DNA of 33,068 nt from Saprospiraceae bacterium. Lineage in GTDB: Bacteria; Bacteroidota; Bacteroidia; Chitinophagales; Saprospiraceae. The stretch covers positions 7,121 through 40,188 of the forward strand of contig JAHDFQ010000022.1 in assembly GCA_020628085.1 (NCBI GenBank), in the 5' to 3' direction. Position numbers and translations under genes: made by a program. Every line of letters starts with the position of its first letter. Position 1 is the stretch's first letter. Below the pieces are notes generated by a model. It had not been told where the DNA came from. It saw only the letters and a program-made list of their open reading frames with translations, and made no database searches. Shown here in pieces: positions 8,537 through 16,478 of the stretch.

Positions 8537-10477
8537 ATGCGACAGATACTGGTCTTTTTCCTTTTTTTTTCTATTCATACGTTTGGTCAAGAAAGTATAG
8601 ATGTACATCGTACTTTCAGCCAAGCGACAACTAATTATATTAATTTAGGACACAAAGCTAGTTATTTCTCAGACTTCACAGATACATTATCCATTTCAGA
8701 AGTCCTACTAAAAAGTTTTCGGCAAGAAGCGTTTCATTATTATAAGCCAGTAGAATCACAAACATGTTGGGTAAAGTTTACCTTGCAGAATACAGACATT
8801 GAAAATGCCTATCCCTTAGCATTTATTTTTTCATCTTATGATGATGTACGTGTTTTCGAAAAGTCGCCAGAAGGCTTATATGAAAGGATCATGCCCTCTG
8901 ATTTTAAACAATTCTATTCGTTTTCATTAAAATCAAAAGCAACCAAAGACTTTATAGTTCGATTGCATAAGAACGATCAAAAAATTGGTCGTATTTATCT
9001 GAAATGTTGGTACTGGGGAAATACCTATCAGATATTAGGATCAATACAAAATAATTTTGCTGAGGAGATTATACAATCTCACACGCTTGCAATATTATTC
9101 AACGGTTTTTTTCTAACGCTATTTTTATATCATTTGATGATTTTTATACAAACTCAGAAAATGGTGTATCTATATTATTGTTTATATGTACTAAGTTTAC
9201 TTATTTATTTTTACCCTAAAAATCCTTATTATTTATATCTTTTTGCGTTGGAAGATACCTTCTCAATGCGCTATCATTTCTATAATGTATTAATTCAACC
9301 ATTCATTTATTTTTGGTATTTTAATTTCTTACGATCTTTTGTCGAAAAAGAAAAAAACTATCAAAACATTAAGAGGTTTTTACATTATTTAAGCATGTTT
9401 TGTTTGATTACTATTAGTTTATTAATTGTCGAATACCAATACCAATGGACTGGATATTTTTATACGATTTATAATGTTTTTCGGATACTCGTCATTATCA
9501 TTTGTATGACTTTGATAAGCTATTTTATAAAAAATTATACACCTGTCATTAAGTATATTTTAATTGGTGCTTCTTTCTTTTTGATTGGAGCTTTATTAGC
9601 ATTTGGTTTATCAGGTAAAGAAATGATATTTGGATCAAAAATAACGGCTATTCTATTTATGAAAATAGGTTCTGTTATTGAAATTTTATTATTTGCGCTC
9701 GGTCTTGGAGCCAGAATTAAATTAATAGAGCAACAAAAGCAAGACACGCAAACAAGACTGATTAATGAGTTGCAAAAAAATGAAAAATTACAAACCGCAC
9801 TTGAACAAAAATTACAGCAGGAAATCTCAATCATAAAATATGAAAAAGAAATAGCACAGTTAGAATCTCGTTTGTTAAGAAGTAGAATGAATCCACATTT
9901 TATTTTCAATAGTATGAACGCTCTGAAACGATTTGTATTAGAGAATAAACAAGTATCTGCTGCGGATTATTTAGATCAATTTTCGATCTTGCTTCGACAA
10001 GTTTTAATCAATTCAGGAAAAAGAATGATCTCTTTACAAGAAGAACTGGATGCTCTTCACAACTATTTAGAATTAGAACGAAATCGTTTAGAAGATGGAT
10101 TTGATTATCATATTGAGATTGACCCTAATGTAGACACCTATTTTACCCAAATACCTCCTATGCTTTTACAGCCTTTTGTCGAAAATTCAATTTGGCATGG
10201 TATACGACATCTGAAAAACATTAAAGGAAAGATTAGCATATCCATTCAAGAGGAAAATGAAATGATTTGTATTACTATAGAAGACAACGGCATTGGACGT
10301 ATCAAAGCCACTGAAATCAACCAACAAAATAGAACAGAACACGAATCTATTGCTAGTACACTAACCAACCAACGCCTTAGTATTTTAAAATCATATGAGA
10401 ATCTGATCATTGATATTGAAATCACCGATAAGCCAAACCATACGGGTACACTTGTTCGTATTGTTATGGCAGAATAA
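8537..10477 (+). CDS. 7TMR-DISM sensor histidine kinase, LytS/His_kinase type
   Basis: Membrane kinase of 646 residues and likely partner of the LytTR regulator 11 nt upstream. Order: signal peptide (1-17, ending FGQ), a periplasmic 7TMR-DISM extracellular sensing domain (about 30-165), seven hydrophobic segments (about 185-395), a Gln/Lys-rich coiled coil (about 398-447), then a cytoplasmic His_kinase domain with His454 in RMNPHFIFNSM. The ATPase domain has the N-box PFVENSIWHGI (Asn550) and G-box EDNGIGR (583-587). It should phosphorylate Asp56 of the regulator. The 7TMR-DISM ectodomain of this type often resembles a carbohydrate-binding fold, so a glycan or envelope ligand is plausible but unproven. 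Confidence 0.95.
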   Translation: MRQILVFFLFFSIHTFGQESIDVHRTFSQATTNYINLGHKASYFSDFTDTLSISEVLLKSFRQEAFHYYKPVESQTCWVKFTLQNTDIENAYPLAFIFSSYDDVRVFEKSPEGLYERIMPSDFKQFYSFSLKSKATKDFIVRLHKNDQKIGRIYLKCWYWGNTYQILGSIQNNFAEEIIQSHTLAILFNGFFLTLFLYHLMIFIQTQKMVYLYYCLYVLSLLIYFYPKNPYYLYLFALEDTFSMRYHFYNVLIQPFIYFWYFNFLRSFVEKEKNYQNIKRFLHYLSMFCLITISLLIVEYQYQWTGYFYTIYNVFRILVIIICMTLISYFIKNYTPVIKYILIGASFFLIGALLAFGLSGKEMIFGSKITAILFMKIGSVIEILLFALGLGARIKLIEQQKQDTQTRLINELQKNEKLQTALEQKLQQEISIIKYEKEIAQLESRLLRSRMNPHFIFNSMNALKRFVLENKQVSAADYLDQFSILLRQVLINSGKRMISLQEELDALHNYLELERNRLEDGFDYHIEIDPNVDTYFTQIPPMLLQPFVENSIWHGIRHLKNIKGKISISIQEENEMICITIEDNGIGRIKATEINQQNRTEHESIASTLTNQRLSILKSYENLIIDIEITDKPNHTGTLVRIVMAE

Positions 10478-10496
10478 TTTTTTTACGACAATCTTT

Positions 10497-10525
10497 ACCA
10501 TTCACACTTACTCAACTACCATTCA
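10497..10525 (+). promoter_or_regulatory. Putative LytTR operator upstream of the S74 gene
   Basis: Two identical half-sites ACCATTCA (10497-10504 and 10518-10525) start 21 bp apart; the 10-mer TACCATTCAC is repeated exactly. The distal end is 34 nt before the -7 element at 10559. The last half-site shares the 12-mer ACCATTCACCCA with the operator at 7666-7693. Confidence 0.65.
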
Positions 10526-10558
10526 CCCATTTTTTATAGACTCAAAAGTTTTCATATC

Positions 10559-10566
10559 TATATTTG
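10559..10566 (+). promoter_or_regulatory. -7 promoter element of the S74 gene
   Basis: tatatttg is a full match to TAnnTTTG. No TTTG -33 box is seen 19-21 bp upstream, consistent with activation from the LytTR operator. The expected leader is about 50 nt. Confidence 0.6.
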
Positions 10567-10625
10567 AAAGGGTTGAAATATGCACCATTTCTCCAATTTT
10601 ATAGTTCACTCAAAACTTAAATCAA

Positions 10626-11732
10626 ATGAAAAAAACAATTTTATTTTTAATGTTTGCTATTGCTATCTGTCATGTAGACATGCTAGCTCAGCAAAAAGAA
10701 ATTCCTGCTGATCGAAAATCTAAAGCAGAATTAAAAGAAAGTCAAGAAAAAGGCCCTTCTAACCCTTTAGAAGCACAAGTTAGTGCCACTAGCGACGGTC
10801 TACCCAGAATACTTATTGGCGCAAATAACTTCAATCAAAAGGAAAGTGGAAGACTTAGTTTTGATGAAGATGCAGATGGAACAGCGGGTATATGTGGTTT
10901 CGAATTTGATCATAATGGAGCAGAGGATAAGTTATCTCTTATTAGTGGTTGTTATATTCCTAGTGGTGGGGATACTTTATTCGTTGCTTCTCGTATTGGT
11001 AATATGAATTTCCCAAATAGAGTCGGCATTGGGTCTATGGATAACCCTGTGGCGCCTTGGACTTTAAGCGTAGAAGGGGATCAACTCATTCAAAATGGAA
11101 ACCTTAGAATCGTTCATGCAACAGACGATGATCAAACACGAATTGTAGGCGCTTCTGATTCAAAAATACAAATTCAAAAAACGAGCGGTTCTGACTGGGT
11201 GTTAGGTGGAAATAGTATAGGTGATTTTGTATTGATGAAAAATGTGTCTGCAGATGATTTTTCTGATGTTAAAAACGAGTATGAATTTTGGACAACTTAT
11301 TTCCGTCCTGCTGATGATGTTGAAGTTTCGTTGGGAGGAATTAATAATCGTTGGACAACGGTATATGCTTCAAATGGTACAGTCAATACTTCTGATAGAC
11401 GAGAAAAAAAGAATATTGCACCTATTGCTTATGGATTAGATGAAATCATGGCTTTACAACCTGTCAGTTACGACTGGGTCAATGATAGTAACGAAAAAAA
11501 GAAATTAGGATTGATTGCTCAAGATCTCAAAGAAGTCATTGATGAAGTTGTAGTGGATGGTCAAGAAGGTCATGTGAGAGAGGACGGTTCTGTTGATGCT
11601 GCTTCTGATCGTTTGGGAGTGTATTATTCCGATTTGATTCCTGTTTTAATTAAAGGAATGCAAGAACAGCAAGCTCAAATTGAAGATTTAAAGAGCGAAA
11701 TTATTACACTTAAAGCTCAAATAGAAGAGTAA
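10626..11732 (+). CDS. Exported protein with C-terminal peptidase S74 / intramolecular chaperone domain
   Basis: Protein of 368 residues with a signal peptide (KKTILFLMFAIAICHVDMLAQ). The middle part is Asp/Gly-rich and probably beta-stranded, as in trimeric fibre proteins. From about residue 250 it matches the S74 tail-fibre chaperone domain: TSDRREKKNI, then MALQPVSYDW and KKLGLIAQDLKEV. Ser256 with Lys261 fits the Ser-Lys pair that cleaves endosialidase-type chaperones from the folded trimer. A C-terminal coiled coil (about 338-368) would support trimerisation. No phage genes lie nearby; such proteins are common as host surface proteins in Bacteroidota. Its promoter carries a LytTR operator, so it is probably an output of the two-component system just upstream. 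Confidence 0.88.
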   Translation: MKKTILFLMFAIAICHVDMLAQQKEIPADRKSKAELKESQEKGPSNPLEAQVSATSDGLPRILIGANNFNQKESGRLSFDEDADGTAGICGFEFDHNGAEDKLSLISGCYIPSGGDTLFVASRIGNMNFPNRVGIGSMDNPVAPWTLSVEGDQLIQNGNLRIVHATDDDQTRIVGASDSKIQIQKTSGSDWVLGGNSIGDFVLMKNVSADDFSDVKNEYEFWTTYFRPADDVEVSLGGINNRWTTVYASNGTVNTSDRREKKNIAPIAYGLDEIMALQPVSYDWVNDSNEKKKLGLIAQDLKEVIDEVVVDGQEGHVREDGSVDAASDRLGVYYSDLIPVLIKGMQEQQAQIEDLKSEIITLKAQIEE

Positions 11733-11835
11733 AGTATTATAGTAAATAGAGATATAGAACCAAATGAAATAAATATAATCCCAGAAAACATATTTAATAT
11801 TTTTAGTATTTGATAAGAATTGGAAGATGTCCAGT

Positions 11836-11870
11836 AGTCTTCGAGGAAGTATCTTCGGAGGCTATTTTTT
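11836..11870 (+). terminator. Intrinsic terminator of the S74 gene
   Basis: The arms at 11836-11847 and 11852-11863 form a 12-bp stem (with three G-U pairs on the + strand) around an AGTA loop, followed by atttttt. The hairpin overlaps the last codons of lpxB on the opposite strand, so it sits exactly at the convergent junction. The T-run supports + strand termination only. Confidence 0.75.
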
Positions 11871-12992
11871 GTATAGTTCTCCTAATGAAGAAGTAATCAC
11901 CCTCGCCGCTCGCTCCGATGCACCTGCATTCCCTAGTTTCTCTCTAAGAATTGAATAATGAGCTTTCATTTTAGTAGCAATATTATCATCCAATAATTGC
12001 CGAAGTTCTACTTCTAATCGTTCTGGATTGAAGTCTTTTTGTATTAACTCCGTGACGATTTCCTGATCCATAATTAAATTAACCAAAGATATATATTTGA
12101 CATTGACGAGGAGTTTTGCAATTTGGTAAGAGATAGCACTAGCTTTGTAACAAACCACTTGCGGAACATCAAATAGGGCAGCTTCGAGTGTAGCTGTACC
12201 TGAAGTGACTAAAGCGGCAGTAGCTGATTGTAAAATAGAATAGGTCGAATTTTGTACTAACGAGACTTTATCTTTATACCGATCTAAAATATATTGATGA
12301 TAAAAACGAGCCGTTTGCGAAGGTGCCGCAGCGATGACAAAATGATAGTTGGGGAAACGATTTACCATTTCTAACATGGTCATTAGAGCCGTTTTAATTT
12401 CTTGTTTTCGGCTGCCTGGCAATACTGCAATAATTTCCTTGTCGGTAGGAACAAAATACTTCGTTTTCCAATCTATATTGGATTGATAATTGGAAACAAC
12501 GTCTAGTAGTGGATGACCAACAAAGTGCGCTTCATAATCATGTTTTGCATAAAAATCTTTCTCGAAAGGCAAAATACACATCATTTCATCGACCGTTGAT
12601 TTAATTCCATGTACTCGACTCGAATGCCATGCCCAGATTTGAGGAGAAATATAGTAAAAGACTTTAATACCTTGTGCTTTTGCCCATTTGGCAATCCGTA
12701 AATTGAATCCAGGATAGTCAATGAGTACAAGTGCGTCAGGTTGATAAGTTAAAATATCTTTTTTACAAAAGCTGATGTTTCCAAGTATTGTTCTTAGATT
12801 TTTAACGACTTCTACGAAACCCATAAATGCCAAATCTCGATAGTGTTTGACCAGTTTTCCACCCACAGATTCCATTTCATCACCACCCCAAAACCTGAAA
12901 TTGGCTGATTGATCTTGCTGTTTCAAGGCTCGCATTAAATTTGAACCATGCAAATCACCCGATGCTTCACCAGAAATAATGTAATATTTCAT
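11862..12992 (-). CDS. lpxB: Lipid-A-disaccharide synthase
   Basis: Inner-membrane-associated glycosyltransferase (GT19) of 376 residues. It joins UDP-2,3-diacylglucosamine and lipid X to form the lipid A disaccharide. The N-terminus YYIISGEASGDLHGSNLM and the segment ALVTSGTATLEAAL are family signatures, as are QIWAWHSSRV and VLPGSRKQEI. Length is normal. The ATG at 12992 gives the canonical MKYYIISGE start. A palindrome (13006-13038) lies just upstream of the start, and the gene is separated from the esterase gene by 156 nt of structured DNA. Confidence 0.96.
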   Translation of the reverse strand: MKYYIISGEASGDLHGSNLMRALKQQDQSANFRFWGGDEMESVGGKLVKHYRDLAFMGFVEVVKNLRTILGNISFCKKDILTYQPDALVLIDYPGFNLRIAKWAKAQGIKVFYYISPQIWAWHSSRVHGIKSTVDEMMCILPFEKDFYAKHDYEAHFVGHPLLDVVSNYQSNIDWKTKYFVPTDKEIIAVLPGSRKQEIKTALMTMLEMVNRFPNYHFVIAAAPSQTARFYHQYILDRYKDKVSLVQNSTYSILQSATAALVTSGTATLEAALFDVPQVVCYKASAISYQIAKLLVNVKYISLVNLIMDQEIVTELIQKDFNPERLEVELRQLLDDNIATKMKAHYSILREKLGNAGASERAARVITSSLGELYKK

Positions 12993-13005
12993 AGGCTTGA
13001 AATTG

Positions 13006-13038
13006 AATCATCAGATGACTTAAAGTCATCTGGTGAAT
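13006..13038. repeat. Imperfect palindrome upstream of lpxB
   Basis: The 15-nt arms 13006-13020 and 13024-13038 pair with one mismatch and one G-T pair around a taa loop (core cagatgact/agtcatctg). The core gatgact...agtca is shared with the RAYT-linked palindromes at 26104, 26782 and 31731. It may be a diverged REP or a 5'-leader hairpin of lpxB. No T-run follows, so a terminator is unlikely. Confidence 0.6.
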
Positions 13039-13084
13039 GCGTTTAATTATAGACTTATTCTTAATAAAATACTAAGTCGGTTCA

Positions 13085-13130
13085 GTATAAAAGCATGTAG
13101 TGGGCGTATGCTCGCTATCGACTTTTATAC
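13085..13130 (+). repeat. Nested symmetrical hairpin element
   Basis: The outer arms gtataaaag (13085-13093) and cttttatac (13122-13130) are perfect. After a symmetric 4x4 internal loop, the inner arms tagtgggc (13098-13105) and gctcgcta (13110-13117) pair over a GTAT tetraloop with two G-U pairs. G-U wobble pairs occur on the + strand only, hinting at + strand RNA if it is an RNA element. It lies 18 bases from the 3' end of the esterase gene. Confidence 0.6.
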
Positions 13131-13148
13131 ATCGTTAGCAGTAGTTTT

Positions 13149-14192
13149 TTATTCAACATTTAAGTTTTGTCTATCCACAAGAAAGTCAAATGTTAATTCA
13201 TTTAAGCCTTTTCCGTCCACTTGTGCATTCCAAGCTCCATGACCAGCACCCTCCAACGGCACGAGTTCATTGTAAATACCTATTGAGTCGTAAATATCTT
13301 TTAACTCGGTTGCCTCTGAAAAAGGCGTTGAAGGATTTACATCCATTGTTCCATGTGCCATAAATAATTCTGGGTCATTGATGTCATAAAGGTTTACTCC
13401 ATAAATGGCTTCATACAATTCTATTTTGATATCTGCTCCCCAGAAATAAATCATACTTTTTACATCGTAATGTTCATCAATGTTTGTTGAAGAAAGAGTC
13501 GAATCATCATCAATAGAAAGTTCATCTCTAAAATTATCTTGGTTTGAAATGCCCAAAGCAATGGTTGATATTGCACCTGCTGATGCTCCACCGATAGTAA
13601 TAAAGTCTTTGTTTAAACTATATGTAGCTGAGTTAGCAATAATCCAACGAAGTGCTGCTTTGGCATCTCTTTGAGCAGCATAAATTGCAACACTTGTTTG
13701 AACTTCATCAGGTGACATCGCATTTTGAAGACTGAAATTTATCCATTCTTCTGGTGCGATTCCTTTATGGAATGTGAGTACTTCTTCTGATGTCATTCCC
13801 ATTATCGTTCCTAATTCTTCAACAGTCCTGTAATCAATTGAAGCAAAAACCCACCCTCGTGAGGCATAGTAATTTGCCATATTCACTATTTCTGGTTTTG
13901 TCTTAGTTCCACCTTGAAAGCCTCCACCGTGAATAAACATAAAAACAGGTCTGTTTGTAGAATTGTTATCTGGATAATAAATATCTAATAGCAATGGAAC
14001 TGCCATAGAAGAAGTACTTGTATTGGTATGACCAAGACCCTCCGCATAAATTACGTTTTCATCTATCAGTACTGGAAATGATGATTCAGATTGAACTGTT
14101 GGAGTTTCATTGTCCATAATGATAGGTTCGTCTTCTTCACAAGATGCAAAGAATAGAATTAAAGCAAATATTGCATAGTTTATTTTATTCAT
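13149..14192 (-). CDS. Lipoprotein carboxylesterase, alpha/beta hydrolase
   Basis: Predicted membrane-anchored esterase of 347 residues. The lipoprotein signal ends FFASC (Cys18) followed by an acidic CEEDEP stretch. The oxyanion-hole motif HGGGFQGG is at 88-95, nucleophile Ser204 sits in GGASAGA, Asp284 in HGTMD and His318 in GAGHGAWN. This is a complete catalytic triad of the carboxylesterase / BD-FAE type. It probably hydrolyses acyl or acetyl esters in the periplasm or at the cell surface; the substrate cannot be read from sequence. It sits between lnt and lpxB on the same strand, with 75 nt to lnt, but functional linkage with lipid A or lipoprotein synthesis is not shown. Confidence 0.87.
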   Translation of the reverse strand: MNKINYAIFALILFFASCEEDEPIIMDNETPTVQSESSFPVLIDENVIYAEGLGHTNTSTSSMAVPLLLDIYYPDNNSTNRPVFMFIHGGGFQGGTKTKPEIVNMANYYASRGWVFASIDYRTVEELGTIMGMTSEEVLTFHKGIAPEEWINFSLQNAMSPDEVQTSVAIYAAQRDAKAALRWIIANSATYSLNKDFITIGGASAGAISTIALGISNQDNFRDELSIDDDSTLSSTNIDEHYDVKSMIYFWGADIKIELYEAIYGVNLYDINDPELFMAHGTMDVNPSTPFSEATELKDIYDSIGIYNELVPLEGAGHGAWNAQVDGKGLNELTFDFLVDRQNLNVE

Positions 14193-14267
14193 ATTAAGTT
14201 CTTTTGTGTTTTGAATTGGTTCTATGATTTCCCTTATTTAGTTTAATTACCGCCAACTAAGTTATAT

Positions 14268-16037
14268 CTATACTTTCTTCATTCGACTTTTAGAAAAAGC
14301 ACTTAAAATAAATAGAATCGAAACGAAAAAAGCGATCCGAGCAATCAAATCACCCCAGACTGTGTAAAATGTAATGCTTTTATTCATCAGAATCGTTCCT
14401 TTGATTGCTGTTGCTTCTTCATAATTTGTTGGATTGATAATATCACCTCTTTGATTGATAAAACAAGAAATTCCAGAATTGGCAGATCGAGCAATAGAGC
14501 GACGGGTTTCGATGGCTCGTAATCTCGAAAAGGCTAAATGCTGTTGATGTCCAGCGGTATTGTCCCACCAGCCATCATTGGTGACTACGAAAATAGCATT
14601 TGCACCTTTTTTAATATAACCTGTACAATATTCACCATAAATGGATTCGTAACAAATTACGGGTGCGGTTGCGCCTTTCGGTGATTGAAAAACAGAACGT
14701 TGAGGTTGTCCGCCGTTTCCAGCAACTGTTCCACCCAATTTATCTACTAATGGTTTGAAAAAGAAGAAGAACCGATGATACGGAAATATCTCTGCCCCAG
14801 GTACAAAAAGGGATTTTTTATAGAGTGGAATCTCGTCAGTTTGGTCAATTTGAATGGCAGCATTGTAGCTTTCCCAAAAAATAGTATTGTTACCTCGCTT
14901 AGATTCACGGATGGTTGATAGATCTGGTTTTTCATCAAATACTTTATAAGCAGAAATACCTGTTACCAAACTTAAATTGGGATATGATTTGACCAACTTA
15001 TCTAATTGGCGAATGGTCTTATTTTCAGAAAGATCATTCACACGTATAGATCGAAAACTGGTTTCTGGAAAGACTAAAAAATCCGTATTATCGTCTAGTT
15101 TTTCTTTTGATAATTGGATGAACTGATTGAGTTGCGTTCGTTCGGAAATAGAAAATTTTTCATGATGTGGCTCATAATTGGGTTGAACAACGACCACATT
15201 AGCAGCCTCACCTTGATCTTCCACGTTCATATACCAAACTACAGAAACTAAGATTGGCAACAGCACTAAGATTGCTAATTGAATGGCTTTTATTTTTTGA
15301 ATGGGTTCATTTTTGAGATAGGATTCTACTAGTTTAAAACCTAAAACATTAGCTAATAAAATCCATAAAGAACCTCCAAAAACACCTGTATATTCATACC
15401 ACTGCACCCAAGATGGATACTGCGCAAACGCATTTCCGAGGGTTAGCCAAGTCCAAGATAGTTCCCACCATTGATGTAGTTTTTCAAAACTAATCCAATA
15501 AGCGATTAAGCCAAATAGAGCGAGTTTTTCATTTAGATTCTTCCTTGTTTTATGAAAAATAATAAAGGGAATACACATCAAAAAGGAGTTAACCAAAATC
15601 GCCACTAAACCCGCTGCCAAAGCCGAATTTGATACCCAATAAGTGCTTAGAATATTCCATAATACAAAAGTAGTGTATGTGTATTTGACTAAAGTCCGTG
15701 TGCTTTTGGTCGTGATCTCCGCAGCAATTTCTTTTTCAATTATCAATAAAGGAATAAACGCTACAAACAATAAAGGCGTCAATGGCATACACGGAAATCC
15801 CAACCACAGTAATAAGCCCGACAAGGTAGAAAGACCCAACCAACGCTTATTGCTAGTAGATTTAGAAAAACGATTTTCCATTAAACCTACTCCTAAAACC
15901 CAAGCTGCCAATAGCAACACTAATGGTAAATATCCCCAGAGTTGATCTGCCTGATGGAGACGTTGCATTTGGACAGCACTTCCGATAAAAGCAAGTGCAG
16001 CGATGATTAAGAGTGGGGTTTTAATATTTTTTTTCAA
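14268..16037 (-). CDS. lnt: Apolipoprotein N-acyltransferase
   Basis: Inner-membrane enzyme of 589 residues that adds the third acyl chain to the N-terminal Cys of lipoproteins. About seven hydrophobic segments come first, then a nitrilase-like domain with the triad Glu325 (VFPETS), Lys408 (LYKKSLFVPGAE) and Cys462 (VICYES). A further hydrophobic segment near the C-terminus returns to the membrane. The start is TTG: in-frame stops lie just upstream, no ATG is available, and the TTG overlaps the TGA stop of the haemoglobin gene as TTGA (16034-16037), which indicates translational coupling. Confidence 0.94.
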   Translation of the reverse strand: MKKNIKTPLLIIAALAFIGSAVQMQRLHQADQLWGYLPLVLLLAAWVLGVGLMENRFSKSTSNKRWLGLSTLSGLLLWLGFPCMPLTPLLFVAFIPLLIIEKEIAAEITTKSTRTLVKYTYTTFVLWNILSTYWVSNSALAAGLVAILVNSFLMCIPFIIFHKTRKNLNEKLALFGLIAYWISFEKLHQWWELSWTWLTLGNAFAQYPSWVQWYEYTGVFGGSLWILLANVLGFKLVESYLKNEPIQKIKAIQLAILVLLPILVSVVWYMNVEDQGEAANVVVVQPNYEPHHEKFSISERTQLNQFIQLSKEKLDDNTDFLVFPETSFRSIRVNDLSENKTIRQLDKLVKSYPNLSLVTGISAYKVFDEKPDLSTIRESKRGNNTIFWESYNAAIQIDQTDEIPLYKKSLFVPGAEIFPYHRFFFFFKPLVDKLGGTVAGNGGQPQRSVFQSPKGATAPVICYESIYGEYCTGYIKKGANAIFVVTNDGWWDNTAGHQQHLAFSRLRAIETRRSIARSANSGISCFINQRGDIINPTNYEEATAIKGTILMNKSITFYTVWGDLIARIAFFVSILFILSAFSKSRMKKV

Positions 16038-16423
16038 AATAAATGGTTATCTACTTTTTCAATTTTATACTGCATCAAGTTTGCAATGTCTTTTGCTTTA
16101 TGACGGGCTTTCTCGGCAATTGCGCCTTCAAAATGAGTATCTATCGTTTCTGAAAAAAGGAAAAGCCATGTTTCAAAATGTACTTTATCCAAAGCTGCTT
16201 TTTGATGCAATTGAATATGCTTTAGCATTGGATTTCCTTTGTAAAACGCTTTTCCAAATAAAAGGCTTTCCCAAAACGCATAAATCCGTGGTAAATGTTC
16301 CTCAAAAGAAATTTGAACCACGTCCGTAAAGAAATAACCAATCGTATCGTCTTTGATCGCTTTTGCATAAAACGCATCAATAAGGATTTCAATATCTGCC
16401 CGACTAGCAATATCTTTTTTCAT
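16034..16423 (-). CDS. Group III truncated haemoglobin
   Basis: Haem protein of 129 residues, the usual length for group III truncated globins. Expected residues by comparison with Campylobacter Ctb: Tyr19 (B10), His43 (E7), proximal His69 (F8, in GNPMLKHIQL) and Trp86 (G8, in FETWLFLF). The helix signature AFWESLLFGKAFYKGNP is typical. The family handles O2, NO or related ligands and is often linked to microaerobic or nitrosative stress. Its stop overlaps the TTG start of lnt, so the two are translated from one message. It follows metG by 55 nt across a palindrome. Confidence 0.92.
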   Translation of the reverse strand: MKKDIASRADIEILIDAFYAKAIKDDTIGYFFTDVVQISFEEHLPRIYAFWESLLFGKAFYKGNPMLKHIQLHQKAALDKVHFETWLFLFSETIDTHFEGAIAEKARHKAKDIANLMQYKIEKVDNHLF

Positions 16424-16439
16424 GTTTCGGATACATTTC

Positions 16440-16471
16440 AGTAGTAGCTCCGAGTACTCGTGGCTACTACT
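16440..16471. repeat. Palindrome between metG and the haemoglobin gene
   Basis: The 9-bp arms agtagtagc (16440-16448) and gctactact (16463-16471) enclose a 2x2 internal loop and the inner palindrome cgagtactcg with a GTAC loop. No T-run follows on either strand. The sequence resembles the hairpin at 11836-11863 (shared agtag, ccgag/tcgag and ggcta blocks), suggesting a dispersed palindromic family. Confidence 0.6.
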
Positions 16472-16478
16472 CTACAGA

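Noticed and set aside
10626-11732. Remnant prophage around the tail-fibre-like gene
   Set aside because: No other phage genes are nearby. A signal peptide and a host two-component operator point to a host surface protein.
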